A DNA stretch of 64,000 nt from NCBI GenBank assembly GCA_963790335.1, contig CAWBOB010000002.1, positions 124,001 through 188,000 on the forward strand, in the 5' to 3' direction. The stretch comes from JAOUEA01 sp963790335 (GTDB taxonomy: Bacteria > Actinomycetota > UBA4738 > HRBIN12). Both the position numbers and the translations under genes were made by a program. A model generated the notes under the pieces. It was not told the origin of the DNA. It saw only the letters and a list, made by a program, of their open reading frames with translations, and ran no database searches. This document shows positions 1 to 11,197 of this stretch, in pieces. The first letter of the stretch is position 1; the number at the start of each line of letters is the position of its first letter.

Positions 1-120
1 CCCCGGACGATACGACCGTCGGTCGCCGAGATTCAAACCCGCTCCTCGGCAGGGTGGGACTCCGGGCCGTCGGGAACGCTCCGCGTGACCCTTCGGCGGA
101 GGGCGTCGATACTGGTGGTG
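1..120. other. left edge, no gene recognised
   Basis: Nothing certain is encoded before fdhD. The stretch holds a GCCGAG/CTCGGC inverted repeat (about 26-31 and 46-51) around a TTCAAAC sequence that superficially resembles a tRNA arm, but no acceptor stem pairs with it. Reading frames open before position 121 continue into fdhD and are probably just upstream extension. Confidence 0.4.
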
Positions 121-960
121 ATGGCGACCTCCGAGGACCTCAGACGCACCGTGACCGACGTGCGCGTCGTGGCGGTCAACGACGGCGTGCGCTCCGAGCG
201 GCCGGATGCGCTGGCGACCGAGGAACCCATGGAGATCCGCGCCGGCGGGCCGGGCCAACGGGCCCGCGCCGTGGCCGTCACGATGCGCACGCCCGGCGCC
301 GACTTCGAGCTGGCGGTGGGCTTCCTGTTCACGGAAGGGCTGATCGCCCCCGGCGACGTTCGCCGCGTCGCGTACTGCGACGATCTCGACGACGACGAGC
401 AGCGGTACAACGTGGTGACCGTGACGCTCGGTCGAGGCTTCGATCACGATCGACTGCACCGCAACTTCTACGCCACGTCATCGTGCGGCATCTGCGGGAA
501 GGCGGCGCTCGACGACGTCGAGGTGCGATGCGCCCCCGTCGCCGGTGGACCGACGGTGTCCTCCGAGGTGCTCGTGTCCCTGCCCGAGAAGCTCCGGTCG
601 AAGCAGCGGGTGTTCGATCGCACCGGCGGGTTGCACGCCGCGGGGCTGTTCACCGCCGGGGGGGACCTCGTGACGCTCCGCGAGGACGTCGGCCGCCACA
701 ACGCCGTCGACAAGGCGATCGGTGAGCGGGTGCTCGCGGGGGCCGTGCCGCTCGCGGGCCACGTGTTGCAGGTGAGCGGACGCGCGAGCTTCGAGATCGT
801 GCAGAAGGCGGCCGTGGCGGGCATCCCGATCGTGAGCGCGGTGAGTGCGCCGTCGTCACTCGCCGTCGAAGCCGGGCAACGATTCAACATGACGATCGTC
901 GGGTTCGTGCGCGAAGGGCGCTGCAACATCTACACGCACCCCGAGCGCGTCGGCGGCTGA
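121..960 (+). CDS. fdhD: formate dehydrogenase accessory sulfurtransferase FdhD
   Basis: FdhD carries sulfur from a cysteine desulfurase (IscS in E. coli) to the bis-MGD cofactor of formate dehydrogenase, which is needed for activity. About 279 aa. The CGIC redox pair lies near residues 122-125 in SSCGICGKAA, followed by the family block EDVGRHNAVDK near residue 190 and the C-terminal block ending CNIYTHPERV. The frame is open upstream to a GTG at 85, but ATG 121 begins MATSEDLRR and gives the normal family length, so 121 is preferred. It sits at the head of the formate dehydrogenase locus, although a gene on the opposite strand separates it from fdhA. No frameshift is seen. Confidence 0.93.
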   Translation: MATSEDLRRTVTDVRVVAVNDGVRSERPDALATEEPMEIRAGGPGQRARAVAVTMRTPGADFELAVGFLFTEGLIAPGDVRRVAYCDDLDDDEQRYNVVTVTLGRGFDHDRLHRNFYATSSCGICGKAALDDVEVRCAPVAGGPTVSSEVLVSLPEKLRSKQRVFDRTGGLHAAGLFTAGGDLVTLREDVGRHNAVDKAIGERVLAGAVPLAGHVLQVSGRASFEIVQKAAVAGIPIVSAVSAPSSLAVEAGQRFNMTIVGFVREGRCNIYTHPERVGG

Positions 961-980
961 GGCCCGCCGGTACCGTCGGG

Positions 981-1770
981 TCAGGATGGATCGGGTGACG
1001 GGCGCTCGACCTCGGTGACCGTGCGAGCGATGCGCTCCGCGAGCGCGTCTAGGTCGATACGGTCCACGAGCGCCTCGACGTCGAGGCGCTCTGCGATGCG
1101 AGCGACGTCGACTTCTGCCAGCATCGCGTTCACATCGAGGTGCTCGCGGAGGAGTGCCGTGAGGTCGATCCGGTCGCCGACGGCCCTCATGGCCGCAGGC
1201 ACGGCGGCACCGAGGAACGCCGCGGCCGCCTCGATCGTCTCGGTCTGCGATGCCTTCCATCGCCCGTCGAGCACGCGCAGGACACCGGCCGCGAGCTCGC
1301 TCGCTTCGGCGGCGGCGAGCGGCTCGGCGATCCAGCTCATCGCCGGCCCGATCGTCGTCGCGAGCTGCTCGGCCGCCGCGGCCGCGGCCTCGGCGGCGAT
1401 CACGGCCGCGCCGAGCGCAGCGCCGGCGACGCCGGCCACCGGATCGCTCCGGTCATGTCCCGCATCGTCGTCGATGCGGCTCGGCATGCGTAGCGCGGAG
1501 TCCTTCCGCGAGGGCGCCGGCTCCGGCCGCGAACATGCCCGCGGCGACCCGCACGCCCTGCTCCACGAGCTCGGCGGCCGGCGGGAGCGAAGGCGGCTCC
1601 GGCGGGGGCACCTCATCGCGCGCGAACGCTGCGTCGGCCGCGACCGCGTCCTCGTAGCTCATGTCCACGTCCGCGGGGGCAGCCGGCTCGTCGGCTCCGG
1701 GCAGGCGCACGACGTTGGACGGTTCCTTCGGTTGCTCGCCGATCGGGATGCGATCCATGTCCATCATCAT
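981..1770 (-). CDS. hypothetical protein with C-terminal amphipathic repeats, frameshifted
   Basis: Function is not recognised. The N-terminal part starts at a run of ATG codons (first at 1770) and reads MMMDMDRIPIGEQPKEP, then an acidic, proline-rich stretch. One frame change near 1485-1500 joins it to a C-terminal part rich in alanine that ends in a repeated pattern of about nine residues (LDVNAMLAEVDVARIAERL, LDVEALVDRIDLDALAERI). Such IDxxAxxxRxD repeats occur in actinobacterial proteins of unknown role. It lies convergent to fdhD and divergent from fdhA, so it probably has its own promoter in the fdhA upstream region. The frame change is more likely a sequencing indel than real decay, because both halves keep coding character. 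Confidence 0.55.
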
Positions 1771-1823
1771 GGACCGCCCGGGAAGCGAGCAGCAATCACC
1801 GTCGCCGAGTGCGCCACCGGCCG

Positions 1824-1829
1824 TACAAT
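1824..1829 (+). promoter_or_regulatory. probable -10 box for fdhA operon
   Basis: TACAAT, a good match to the TANNNT consensus, lies about 45 bases before the fdhA start. No convincing -35 hexamer sits 16-18 bases upstream. The ribosome binding site AAGGAG at about 1859-1864 follows, so this transcript would have a leader of about 40 bases. Confidence 0.45.
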
Positions 1830-1873
1830 CGGAGCCGGGACGCCCGTTCCGATGCCTGGAAGGAGACGTGTCG

Positions 1874-3844
1874 ATGAGCACGACGCTCACCCGCCTGACC
1901 GAGCCCATGGTCCGCGAGCACGGCGAGCTGCGAGTGGCCACCTGGGACGAGGCCCTCGACCGGGCCGCCGATGGGCTCCGCCGCGCCGCCGATGGCAATC
2001 CGGGCCGAGGGACCGGCATGTTCAGCTGTTCGAAGGCCTCGAACGAGATGAACTTCATCGCAGGCAAGTTCAGCCGCCAGGTGCTCGGCAGCAACAACAT
2101 CGACAGCTGCAACCGCACCTGACACGCGCCTTCGGTGGTCGGTCTGGCCACCGTCTTCGGTGCCGGCGGCGGCACCAGCTCCTACGAGGAGGTCGAGAAC
2201 ACCGACCTCATCGTGCTGTGGGGCTCGAACGCCCGCGCCGCGCACCCGATCTTCTTCCATCACGTCCTGAAGGCCGTCAACCGCGGGGCGAAGCTGATCG
2301 TCGTCGACCCTCGCCGCACCGAGTCGGCCGAGTGGGGGGACCTCTGGCTCGGCATCGACGTCGGCACCGACATCGCCCTGTCGAACGCGATCGCCCGCGA
2401 GATCGTGGTGAGCGACCTGCAGCACGGGGCGTTCATCGACGGCGCCACCCTGGGATACGCGGAGTACGTCGACTCGATCATGGACTGGACGCTCGACCGC
2501 GGTGAGGAGGTCACCGGGGTACCGGCCGACGTGATCCGTGAGGTCGCGCACGCTTACGCCAAGGCCGACCGCGCGATGATCTGCTGGACGCTCGGCATCA
2601 CCGAGCACCACAACGCCGTCGACAACGTGCTCTCGCTCATCAACCTGTCGCTGCTGACGGGGCACGTCGGCACGTACGGCAGCGGCGTGAACCCGCTGCG
2701 CGGCCAGAACAACGTGCAGGGGGGCGGCGACATGGGCGCGATCCCCAACAAGCTCGCCGGCTTCCAGGACATCGAGAACGATGCCTCGGCGCGCGCGAAG
2801 TTCGAGGCCGCGTGGGGTGTGCCGATCCCGCCGACGTACGGGTGGCACCTCACGGAGATGTTCCACGCGATGGAGCGGGGCGAGCTGACCGCCGTGTACT
2901 GCATCGGTGAGAACCCGGCGTCGAGCGAGGCCGACAAGCAGCACGCGGTGGAGCTGCTCGAAGGGCTCGACACCCTGATCGTGCAGGACATCTTCATGAC
3001 GAAGACCGCCGAGCTCGCCGATGTGGTCTTCCCCGCGTCCAACAGCGCGTTCGAGTCCGACGGCACGGTCACGAACTCCGAGCGCCGGGTGCAGCGAACC
3101 CGGAAGGCGCTCGAGCCGCCCGGCAACGCCCGCGACGACATCTGGATCATCACCCAGCTGGCCAACCGCATGGGCGCGGGGTGGGGCGAGGTCACACCCG
3201 AGCAGGCGTGGGACGAGCTCCGCTCGCTCAGCCCGATGCACGCGGGCATGAGCTGGTCGCGGCTCGAGGAGCTCGGCGGCATCCAGTGGCCGTGTCCCGA
3301 CGAGTCGCATCCGGGCACGATGTTCCTGCACGCGCGGCTGTGGGCGTTCGACGACGCCGAGGCCCAGGGGCCGAAGGCGCCCTTCTCGATCGTGATCGAC
3401 GATCCCCCCGTCGACGAGCTCACCGACGAGTTCCCGTTGCGCCTCACGACGGGGCGCAGGCTCGACTCGTACAACACCGGGGTACAGACGGGTGCGTACA
3501 CCTCGCCGCTGCGACGCGGCGAGACGATCGACGTCGCGCCCGAGGACGCCGCGAGACTCGACCTCGCCGAGCAGGAGTGCGTGATCGTGTCGAGCCGGCG
3601 TGGCTCGGTCGAGGTGCCCGTGCACGTCGATGAGGCGCTGCGTCCCGGCCTGGTGTTCATGACCTTCCACTTCCCCGACGAGGTCGATACCAACGTGCTC
3701 ACGATCGAGGCCACCGACCCCAAGTCGGGCACGGCCGAGTTCAAGGCTGCAGCGGTGCGCATCGACAAGATGCCGGCCGAGGGGCCCGCCGCCCGCGAGC
3801 CGGTGGCGACCGCGGGTTCGGTCTCGGGCGGGGCCGGCGAGTAG
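1874..3844 (+). CDS. fdhA: formate dehydrogenase catalytic subunit, C-terminal (Mo/selenocysteine) half, selenoprotein
   Basis: Oxidises formate to CO2 at a molybdenum bis-MGD site. The frame is interrupted only by TGA at 2120-2122 (residue 83) in the context NRT-U-HAPSVVGL. This is exactly the FdhF/FdhA active-site position, where Sec or Cys is always followed by His. The same frame continues without a break to 3844, giving 656 residues. The molybdopterin oxidoreductase domain (GSNARAAHP, VVDPRRTESA, RGQNNVQGGGDMG, CIGENPASSEAD) is followed by a C-terminal molydopterin-binding domain (RLTTGRRLDSYNTG). The protein starts at MSTTLTRLTEPMVREHGEL, just after the point where a normal FdhA has its N-terminal 4Fe-4S domain. 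ATG 1874 has a strong AAGGAG site, so the short start looks genuine. The missing N-terminal half is encoded at 5774. Confidence 0.88.
2120..2160 (+). promoter_or_regulatory. UGA codon with bacterial SECIS-like hairpin
   Basis: Directly after the in-frame TGA, bases 2134-2140 (GGTGGTC) pair with 2146-2152 (GGCCACC) in a 7-bp stem with one G-T pair, closing the loop GGTCT (2141-2145). From memory, the E. coli fdhF SECIS element has the same GGUCU loop motif starting 18 bases after UGA, and here the distance is also 18 bases. SelB binds this loop to bring Sec-tRNA to UGA. The selA, selB, selC and selD genes are not in this window. Confidence 0.85.
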
Positions 3845-3895
3845 CATCACGCCCGTGATGACCACCGTTGAGTCGGCGGCGCCATCGGAGGCGCG

Positions 3896-5773
<1,878 letters not shown>

Positions 5774-6761
5774 ATGGCGACAGCCGTGCCGCTCGAGCCC
5801 CCCCGTCGGCTGCTCACGATCACCGTCGACGGGGTGGAGTCGCGGGTGCCCGAGGGCTCGACCATCCTCGACGCGTGCCGAGCCCAGCAGGTCGACACGC
5901 CCACGCTCTGCTTCGCGGACAACCTGACGCCGGTCAACGCCTGCCGGGTCTGCGTCGTCGAGGTGGAAGGCGCACGTACCCTCGTGCCGGCCTGCAGCCG
6001 CGCGGCCGAGGACGGCATGAAGGTCACGACCGACACCGAGCGCGTGCGCCGGTCGCGAACGCTCGTCATGGAGCTCCTGGCGTCGAGCGTCGAGATGGAC
6101 CTCACGAGCGCCGACGTGCACCGCTGGATGCGCGAGTACGAGGTGCACCCGGAGCGATTCGGCGCCGTGATGCCCGAGCTCGCCGGCCGGGGAGCGCGAC
6201 TCGCGCGAGCCGGGCCACCACCACGAGCCCGAGGATCCGACCGTGGCCGAGGGCGTGTTCCAGCCGGTGAAGATCGACAACGAGCTGTACGTCCGCGACT
6301 ACTCGCGCTGCATCCTCTGCTACAAGTGCGTCGAGGCGTGCGGCGTCGACGCGCAGAACACCTTCGCGATCGCCGTCGCCGGGCGCGGCTTCGACGCGCG
6401 CATCTCCACCGAGTACGCGGTGCCGCTCGACGAGTCCGCGTGCGTCTACTGCGGCAACTGCATCGGCGTCTGCCCGACCGGCGCGCTGATGTTCACGAGC
6501 GAGCACGAGATGCGCGAGGAGGGCACCTGGGACGAGCAGGAGCAGACGGTCATGAACACGATCTGTCCGTACTGCGGGGTCGGATGTGAGCTCGAGCTCC
6601 ACGTGCAGGACAACGAGATCGTGAAGGTGACGGGCCCGGCCGACCACTCCGTGACGGAGCGGGCACCTGTGCATCAAGGGCCGGTTCGGGTTCGCCTACG
6701 TGCAGTCCCGCAAGGAGGACGATCCGACCCGCAGGCACGCGAGGCGGATCGACCTGACTAG
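5774..6761 (+). CDS. formate dehydrogenase iron-sulfur half (2Fe-2S, 2x4Fe-4S, FdhA N-terminal 4Fe-4S domain), frameshifted
   Basis: Encodes the electron-transfer half missing from the catalytic subunit at 1874. A plant-type 2Fe-2S ferredoxin domain (CFADNLTPVNACRVC) is followed, after a frame change near 6190-6214, by two 4Fe-4S motifs (CILCYKCVEAC, CVYCGNCIGVCPTGAL) and the FdhA N-terminal cluster domain (CPYCGVGCELELHV). A second frame change near 6660 is needed to reach HLCIKGRFGFAYVQSRK, which supplies the fourth Cys of that cluster. The product then ends near 6755-6761; the exact stop is unclear because of indels. ATG 5774 directly follows the stop of the diaphorase gene and has a GGAG site. 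Normal FdhA proteins join this part to the catalytic half in one chain. Confidence 0.82.
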
Positions 6762-6783
6762 TCTGATCCGGACTCCCGGGGGC

Positions 6784-7381
6784 GTGACCGGGATGGTGCT
6801 CGCCGGCGGGCGTTCGACGCCGGTTCGGCAAGCGACAAGCTCGCGGCGATCCACGGCGGCATGCCGCTGCTCCACCACGCCGTGCTCCGTCTGGGCGAGG
6901 TCGCGCGGATGTCGTGGTGGTACCTCGCGCCGGGGGCCGCGGAGCCGACGATCCCGCTCGGCGCACCGGCGCGGTTCGTCCGGGATGCGCAGGAGGGCGA
7001 GGGGCCGCTCGCCGGCGCTGCGGCGGGCTCGAGAGCGGTGCGCGCGGACCTCGCGATCGTGGCCGGCGGCGACATGCCGGATCTCTCGACGGCCGTGGTG
7101 CTGCAGATGCTCGAGGTGGCGTGCAGGCGCGGTCGATGCCGTGGCGCTGCAGGACGGCGACCGGTTCCGGCCGCTGCCGAGCGTGGTGCGACGTGGCCGC
7201 CGCGCCGCGAGGCGGCCCACGCCCTGCTGCACCGAGGGGAGCGATCGCTGCGCTCGCCTGCTGCTCAGGCGCTCCGGACGGCCGTGATCGACGAGGCCGA
7301 CGTGGATCGCGCTGGATCCCGCGAGGCGACCCTGCGCGACGTCGACGTGCCGGACGACATCGACCGGAGCTCGGCGACTGA
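6784..7381 (+). CDS. mobA: molybdenum cofactor guanylyltransferase MobA-like, multiply frameshifted
   Basis: MobA adds GMP to molybdopterin to make the MGD cofactor that FdhA needs. The conserved start TGMVLAGGRS is followed in shifted frames by DKLAAIHGGMPLLHHAV, ARFVRDAQEGEGPLAGAAAG, the metal-binding region VAGGDMPDL, and a C-terminal VDVPDDID with a stop near 7381. At least five single-base indels break the frame. All family blocks appear in the right order, so the gene is probably intact in the organism. GTG 6784 is the likely start. Its place directly after the FDH genes fits cofactor supply. Confidence 0.72.
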
Positions 7382-7395
7382 GCCGAGACGGGGCG

Positions 7396-7401
7396 TAGGC
7401 T
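7396..7401 (+). promoter_or_regulatory. leaderless -10 box (TAGGCT) before MBL gene
   Basis: TAGGCT ends 6 bases before ATG 7408. This is the same arrangement as at the pfk genes, and implies transcription starting at or next to the start codon. Confidence 0.55.
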
Positions 7402-7407
7402 TCGGCG

Positions 7408-8239
7408 ATGGCGCAGCGAGCCGCTGGCCTCGGGCGCGTTCGAGGTCGGGGTCGTCTGCCAGGGGTGCGCGCCGCTCGATCTCGCCGACGAGTGTCCGGG
7501 GAACGCCGTCGACTGGGCGGCCGAACGCGCGCCGTCACCCGTGGGCGTTCCTCGACGACCGCCTCGTGGCCGTGGCACGTGCACGCGTTCGTCGTCCGCG
7601 ACTCCGGGGTTCCTCGCGCTGGTCGACACGGGGACGGGAGCCTTCCGCCCGTTCCGGCCCGTGGGCGGAGGCGGGCGACCACACGGCCGAGCACGCGCTC
7701 GCGGCGCGCCGGCGTCGACCCGAACGAGGTCGACCTCGTGGTGCTGACCCATCTGCATGCCGACCATGCCGGCGGGACTGGCGGCGGCGACGGCACCTCG
7801 GTTCCCGAACGCGCGATACTGCGTGCACGAGGCCGACATCGCAGCACTTCCTGGCCGACCCCGATCCCGACGGCTATCGCGGCCGTGCGACGACGTGCGA
7901 GCGTCGTGCGTGAAGCGGGGCTGCTCGACACCGATCCGACGGATCGGGAGGTCGTGCCGGGCGTCACGGTCGTGCACACGCCCGGCCACACGCCCGGCCA
8001 TCGCAGCGTGGTGCTCGACGGCCGGGGCGCTGCTCACCGGTGATCTGCTCCACCTGCCGGTGCAGGCGGCGCATCCCGAGTGGCGGTCGAGCCACGACGT
8101 CGACCCCGAACTCGGTGCCGCCTCCCGCCGAGCGGCTGATGACGAAGCGTCGGCGCGTCGCTGGCTCGTCGGTGTTCCGCACTTCGCCCGGCCGTTCGGC
8201 CGCGTCGTCGACGGCGGGTGGCGTTCGCTGGGCTCGTGA
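7408..8239 (+). CDS. metallo-beta-lactamase-fold hydrolase, multiply frameshifted
   Basis: An MBL-fold enzyme of the glyoxalase II/lactonase type; the substrate cannot be told. Reading across shifted frames gives FEVGVVCQGCAPLDL, FVVRDSG, FLALVDTGTG, the metal site THLHADHAGG, a VVHTPGHTPGH block with a further His, GDLLHLPVQAAHPEW and a C-terminal GVPHFARPFGRV. These are the family's expected metal-binding regions in order. At least six indels are present. ATG 7408 follows a TAGGCT box, and the final frame stops at 8239. It lies between mobA and the cDPGS-like gene, and no operon link is obvious. Confidence 0.7.
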
Positions 8240-8284
8240 GCGCAGACGGTGGATGACCCCCTGACTCGCGGGTCGGACCTGGGG

Positions 8285-8399
8285 TAGGCTCCGCGGTGAA
8301 GAGCGGGGGCTGCGCGCGAGCCGCGGGACCCCGAGGCGCGCCGCCTCCGCGCATCACACACTCCGACGCTTCGGGCCAACGGGCCGAAGGGAGTTCGTC
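8285..8399 (+). promoter_or_regulatory. promoter and about 105-base leader of the cDPGS-like gene
   Basis: A TAGGCT -10 box (8285-8290) lies about 110 bases before the ATG, so unlike its neighbours this gene should have a leader. Near the end, CTTCGG and CCGAAG can form a short hairpin, and an AGGGAG ribosome site precedes ATG 8400. Nothing else is recognised between 8240 and 8399. Confidence 0.4.
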
Positions 8400-9738
8400 A
8401 TGGCGAAGCGCCGAGTCCTCATCATGGGAGCCGCGGGACGCGACTTCCACAACTTCAACACCGTGTACCGAGACGACGCCGAGCACCGAGGTCGTGGCGT
8501 TCACCGCGACCCAGATCCCGTTCATCGACGACCGGACGTACCCGGCCGAGATCGCCGGGCCGAGCTATCCCGAACGGCATCGAGATCCACGACGAGTCCG
8601 AGCTCGTGAGCTCATCGGCGATCGCTCGAGGTCGACGACGTGGTGTTCAGCTACTCCGACGTCTCCCACGAGCACGTGATGCACGCGGCGAGCCGGGTGC
8701 TGGCCGCCGGTGCCAACTTCACGCTGCTCGGGCCGACGCGACACGATGATCGGGCCGACGTGCCCGCCGTGGCGGTCATGCGCCGTGCGCACCGGCGTCG
8801 GCAAGAGCCAGACGACCAGGGCGATCGCCGGGCATGCTGAAGGAAGCGGGCAAGCGGGTCGTCGCGGTGCGACATCCGATGCCGTACGGCGACCTGGTCG
8901 CCCAGCGCGTGCAGCGGTACGCGACGCCTCGAGGACCTCGACCGGTACGAGACCACGATCGAGGAGCGGGAGGAGTACGAGCCGCACATCGCGAGCGGCA
9001 CGGTCATCTACGCGGGCGTCGACTACGGCGGCGATCCTCGAGCAGGCGCAGACCGGAGTGCGACGTGCTGCTCTGGGACGGCGGCAACAACGACCTGCCC
9101 GTTCTACGGCCCGACGTGTGAGCGTCGCCGTGGCCGATCCGCTGCGGGCGGGTCACGAGCTCACGTACCACCCGGGCGAGGCGAACATGCGGAGCCGCCG
9201 ACGTCATCGTCATGAACAAGGTGGACTCGGCCACGGCCGAGCAGGTGGCGAAGCTCGACGCGACGATCGCCGAGGTCGAACCCGACGGCCACCGTCGTGA
9301 GGGCGAATCAGCCGGGTCAGCGTCGACGACGCCGGCCGCGATCGACGGGCAAGCGCGTGCTCGTGATCGAGGACGGCCCGACGCTCACCCACGGCGAGAT
9401 GAAGTATCGGCGCAGGCGTCGTGGCGGCGCGCCGCAACGGCGCCGCCCGAGATCGTCGACCCTCGTCCGTGGGCGTTCGGCACGATCGCCGAGACGTTCG
9501 CGCAAGTACGACGTCGGTGCCGTGCTGCCGGCCATGGGCTACATCGGACGGTCAGCTCGCCGAGATGGAGAAGATCATCGACGCCGTCGAGGCCGACCTC
9601 GTGGTGATCGGCACACCCATCGACCTGCGCCGGGTGATCGACGATCCGCAAGCCGGCGGTGCGCGTGCGCTACGACCTCGATGTGCTGCCCGACTCGCCG
9701 TCGCTCATCGACGTGCTCGCGCCGGTGCTCGGGGCTGA
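8400..9738 (+). CDS. cyclic 2,3-diphosphoglycerate synthase-like P-loop protein, multiply frameshifted
   Basis: The reconstructed protein (about 440 aa) reads MAKRRVLIMGAAGRDFHNF, then FSYSDVSHEHVMHAAS, the P-loop VRTGVGKSQTTRAIAG, RHPMPYGDL, DVLLWDGGNNDLPF, VIVMNKVDSA, PRPWAFGTIAETFAKYDV, and a C-terminal RYDLDVLPDSPSLIDVL. This matches proteins annotated as cyclic 2,3-diphosphoglycerate synthase, known in methanogens for making the thermoprotectant cDPG from 2,3-DPG and ATP. Bacterial members are common, but their reaction is unproven to my knowledge. More than fifteen single-base indels, mostly insertions, break the frame. The start ATG 8400 has an AGGGAG site and the stop is near 9736-9738. 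Carbamate kinase follows about 20 bases later, so the two are probably co-transcribed. Confidence 0.72.
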
Positions 9739-9759
9739 CGACCGGAGCGGACGCCGTCG

Positions 9760-10711
9760 ATGGAACGGGTCGTGGTCGCGCTGGGTGGCAACGCGCTGCT
9801 CCGGCGCGGCGCCGACGACACGTTCGAGGAGATGTACGCGGCGTGCCGCGCGGCCGCCGAGCGGGTCGCCGATATCGCCGCCGACGGCTGGCAGGTGGTC
9901 GTCACCCACGGCAACGGGCCGCAGGTCGGCCGCATCCTCCTGCAGCAGGAGGCGGCCGCCGGCTCGGTGCACCCGATGCCGCTCGACGTCTGCGGTGCGG
10001 AGAGCCAGGGCCAGATCGGGTACCTGCTCCAGGTCACGATCGGCGACGTGTTCTTCGAACGCGGCATGGAGCGTCCGGTCGCAACGGTGCTCACGCTCGC
10101 GAGGGTCCGCGCCCGACGATCCCGCGTTCGCCGATCCGACGAAGTTCGTCGGTCCGTACTACGACGAGCAGGAGGCCCACCGCCTCGAGGCCGACCGCGG
10201 CTACACGATGAAGGCCGATCCACACGGCGGCTGGCGACGCGTGGTCCCGCGTCCGGGCCCGTACTCGATCGTCGAGACCCCGGTCATCGCAGCGCTCGTG
10301 GCCGACGACGTGATCGTGATCGCGAGCGGCGGGGGAGGGGTGCCCGTGATCGAGGACGGCCCGCGGCTCATCGGCAAGGAGGGCGTCGTCGACAAGGATC
10401 TCGCGTCGGCGATCCTCGCCAAGGAGGTCGGCGCGAGCACGCTCCTGATCCTCACCGACGTGAAGAAGGTGCAGCGCGGGTACGGCTCGCTCTATCCCGA
10501 GGACATCGATCGCATGACCATCGACGAGGCGCGCGCGATGCGCAGGAAGGGCGAGTTCGGCGCCGGGTCGATGGGGCCGAAGATCGAGGCAGCCGAGGGG
10601 TTCGTGCGTGGCGGCGGCGCGAGGGCCGTGATCGCCGATCTCGAGGATGCCACCGATGCGCTCCGCGGGGCAGCCGGCACCGAGGTCGTGCCCAACGCCC
10701 CGCGCCCGTAG
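9760..10711 (+). CDS. arcC: carbamate kinase, one frameshift
   Basis: Catalyses carbamoyl phosphate + ADP to ATP + carbamate, usually the last step of arginine fermentation, or the reverse. The N-terminal VVVALGGNALLRRG, THGNGPQVGRIL and GQIGYLL blocks are followed, after one frame change near 10105-10125, by DPTKFVGPYYDE, IASGGGGVPVIED, LTDVKKVQRGYG and GSMGPKIEAAEGF. This is the full amino acid kinase fold of the family. It is the last gene touched by the dense indel region; sequence after about 10.13 kb is clean. Its upstream partner is the cDPGS-like gene. Ornithine aminotransferase, another arginine-route enzyme, lies far away at 27.7 kb. Confidence 0.88.
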
Positions 10712-10876
10712 TCAGCGACCGGGACCGTCGCGACGGCCGGGGTTGCGGAACTGTTGCGCGAAGACGAAGAGCGCGAACGCTCCCACCGCGGCCGCGAGCA
10801 GCACGAGCAGCGCCACGAACACCGCTTCGAGCGTGCCTTTGATCTCCGGGAACAGGCCCGCGAGCATCGCCGCCAT
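10712..10876 (-). CDS. 54-aa single-pass membrane protein
   Basis: Unknown function. It begins MAAMLAGLFPEIKGTLEAV, then one hydrophobic segment of about 22 residues (VFVALLVLLAAAVGAFALF) and a basic tail RNPGRRDGPGR. The start at 10876 is chosen because TAGCAT (10884-10889) lies 7 bases upstream, the leaderless pattern seen elsewhere here; ATG 10885 and 10867 are alternatives. The stop abuts the arcC stop on the other strand. Confidence 0.5.
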   Translation of the reverse strand: MAAMLAGLFPEIKGTLEAVFVALLVLLAAAVGAFALFVFAQQFRNPGRRDGPGR

Positions 10877-11005
10877 GCCCGGCATGCTACCGGAAACGGT
10901 CACCGGCTCCGTCTGACCGTAACCCCTTACCCTGCTTGCGGTATCAAGCCGTTCCATGGCCGGTCCGATGCATGGCTGGGTCAGCGGTCGGACGGAGGAG
11001 CAGTC

Positions 11006-11185
11006 ATGAAGTCGAGGAAGGATCGCGCGCGCGACGAGCACCTGGGCTTCGCGCCGCCGGTGTCCGAGCCGGAGGCCGAGGAACCGACGGCCGTCATCGA
11101 CGACGACGAGGACGACGGCGCCTACAACGATGCCTGGTATCGGGTGCTGAAGGCCCGGGCAGGCGGCGAGACGTCCGAGTCCTAG
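11006..11185 (+). CDS. 59-aa acidic hypothetical protein
   Basis: Unknown function. ATG 11006 has a strong GGAGGAG site 5 bases upstream. The product starts basic (MKSRKDRARDEH), has an acidic centre (AVIDDDEDDGAYNDAWYRV) and no membrane segment. It resembles short acidic proteins scattered through actinobacterial genomes, but I do not recognise a family. Confidence 0.55.
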   Translation: MKSRKDRARDEHLGFAPPVSEPEAEEPTAVIDDDEDDGAYNDAWYRVLKARAGGETSES

Positions 11186-11197
11186 TCCGCCGCGCCC

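Noticed and set aside
20..75. Selenocysteine tRNA (TTCAAA loop near the fdh genes)
   Set aside because: The TTCAAA would need a paired anticodon stem and an 8-bp acceptor stem; neither is present, and the T-loop consensus is missing.
2120..2122. TGA as a true stop making fdhA a pseudogene
   Set aside because: The stop is at the exact selenocysteine position, the same frame continues for over 570 codons with full conservation, and a SECIS-like hairpin follows.
6190..9740. Programmed ribosomal frameshifting in mobA, MBL and cDPGS-like genes
   Set aside because: Shifts are far too many and lack slippery heptamers or a common site; random single-base insertions explain them.
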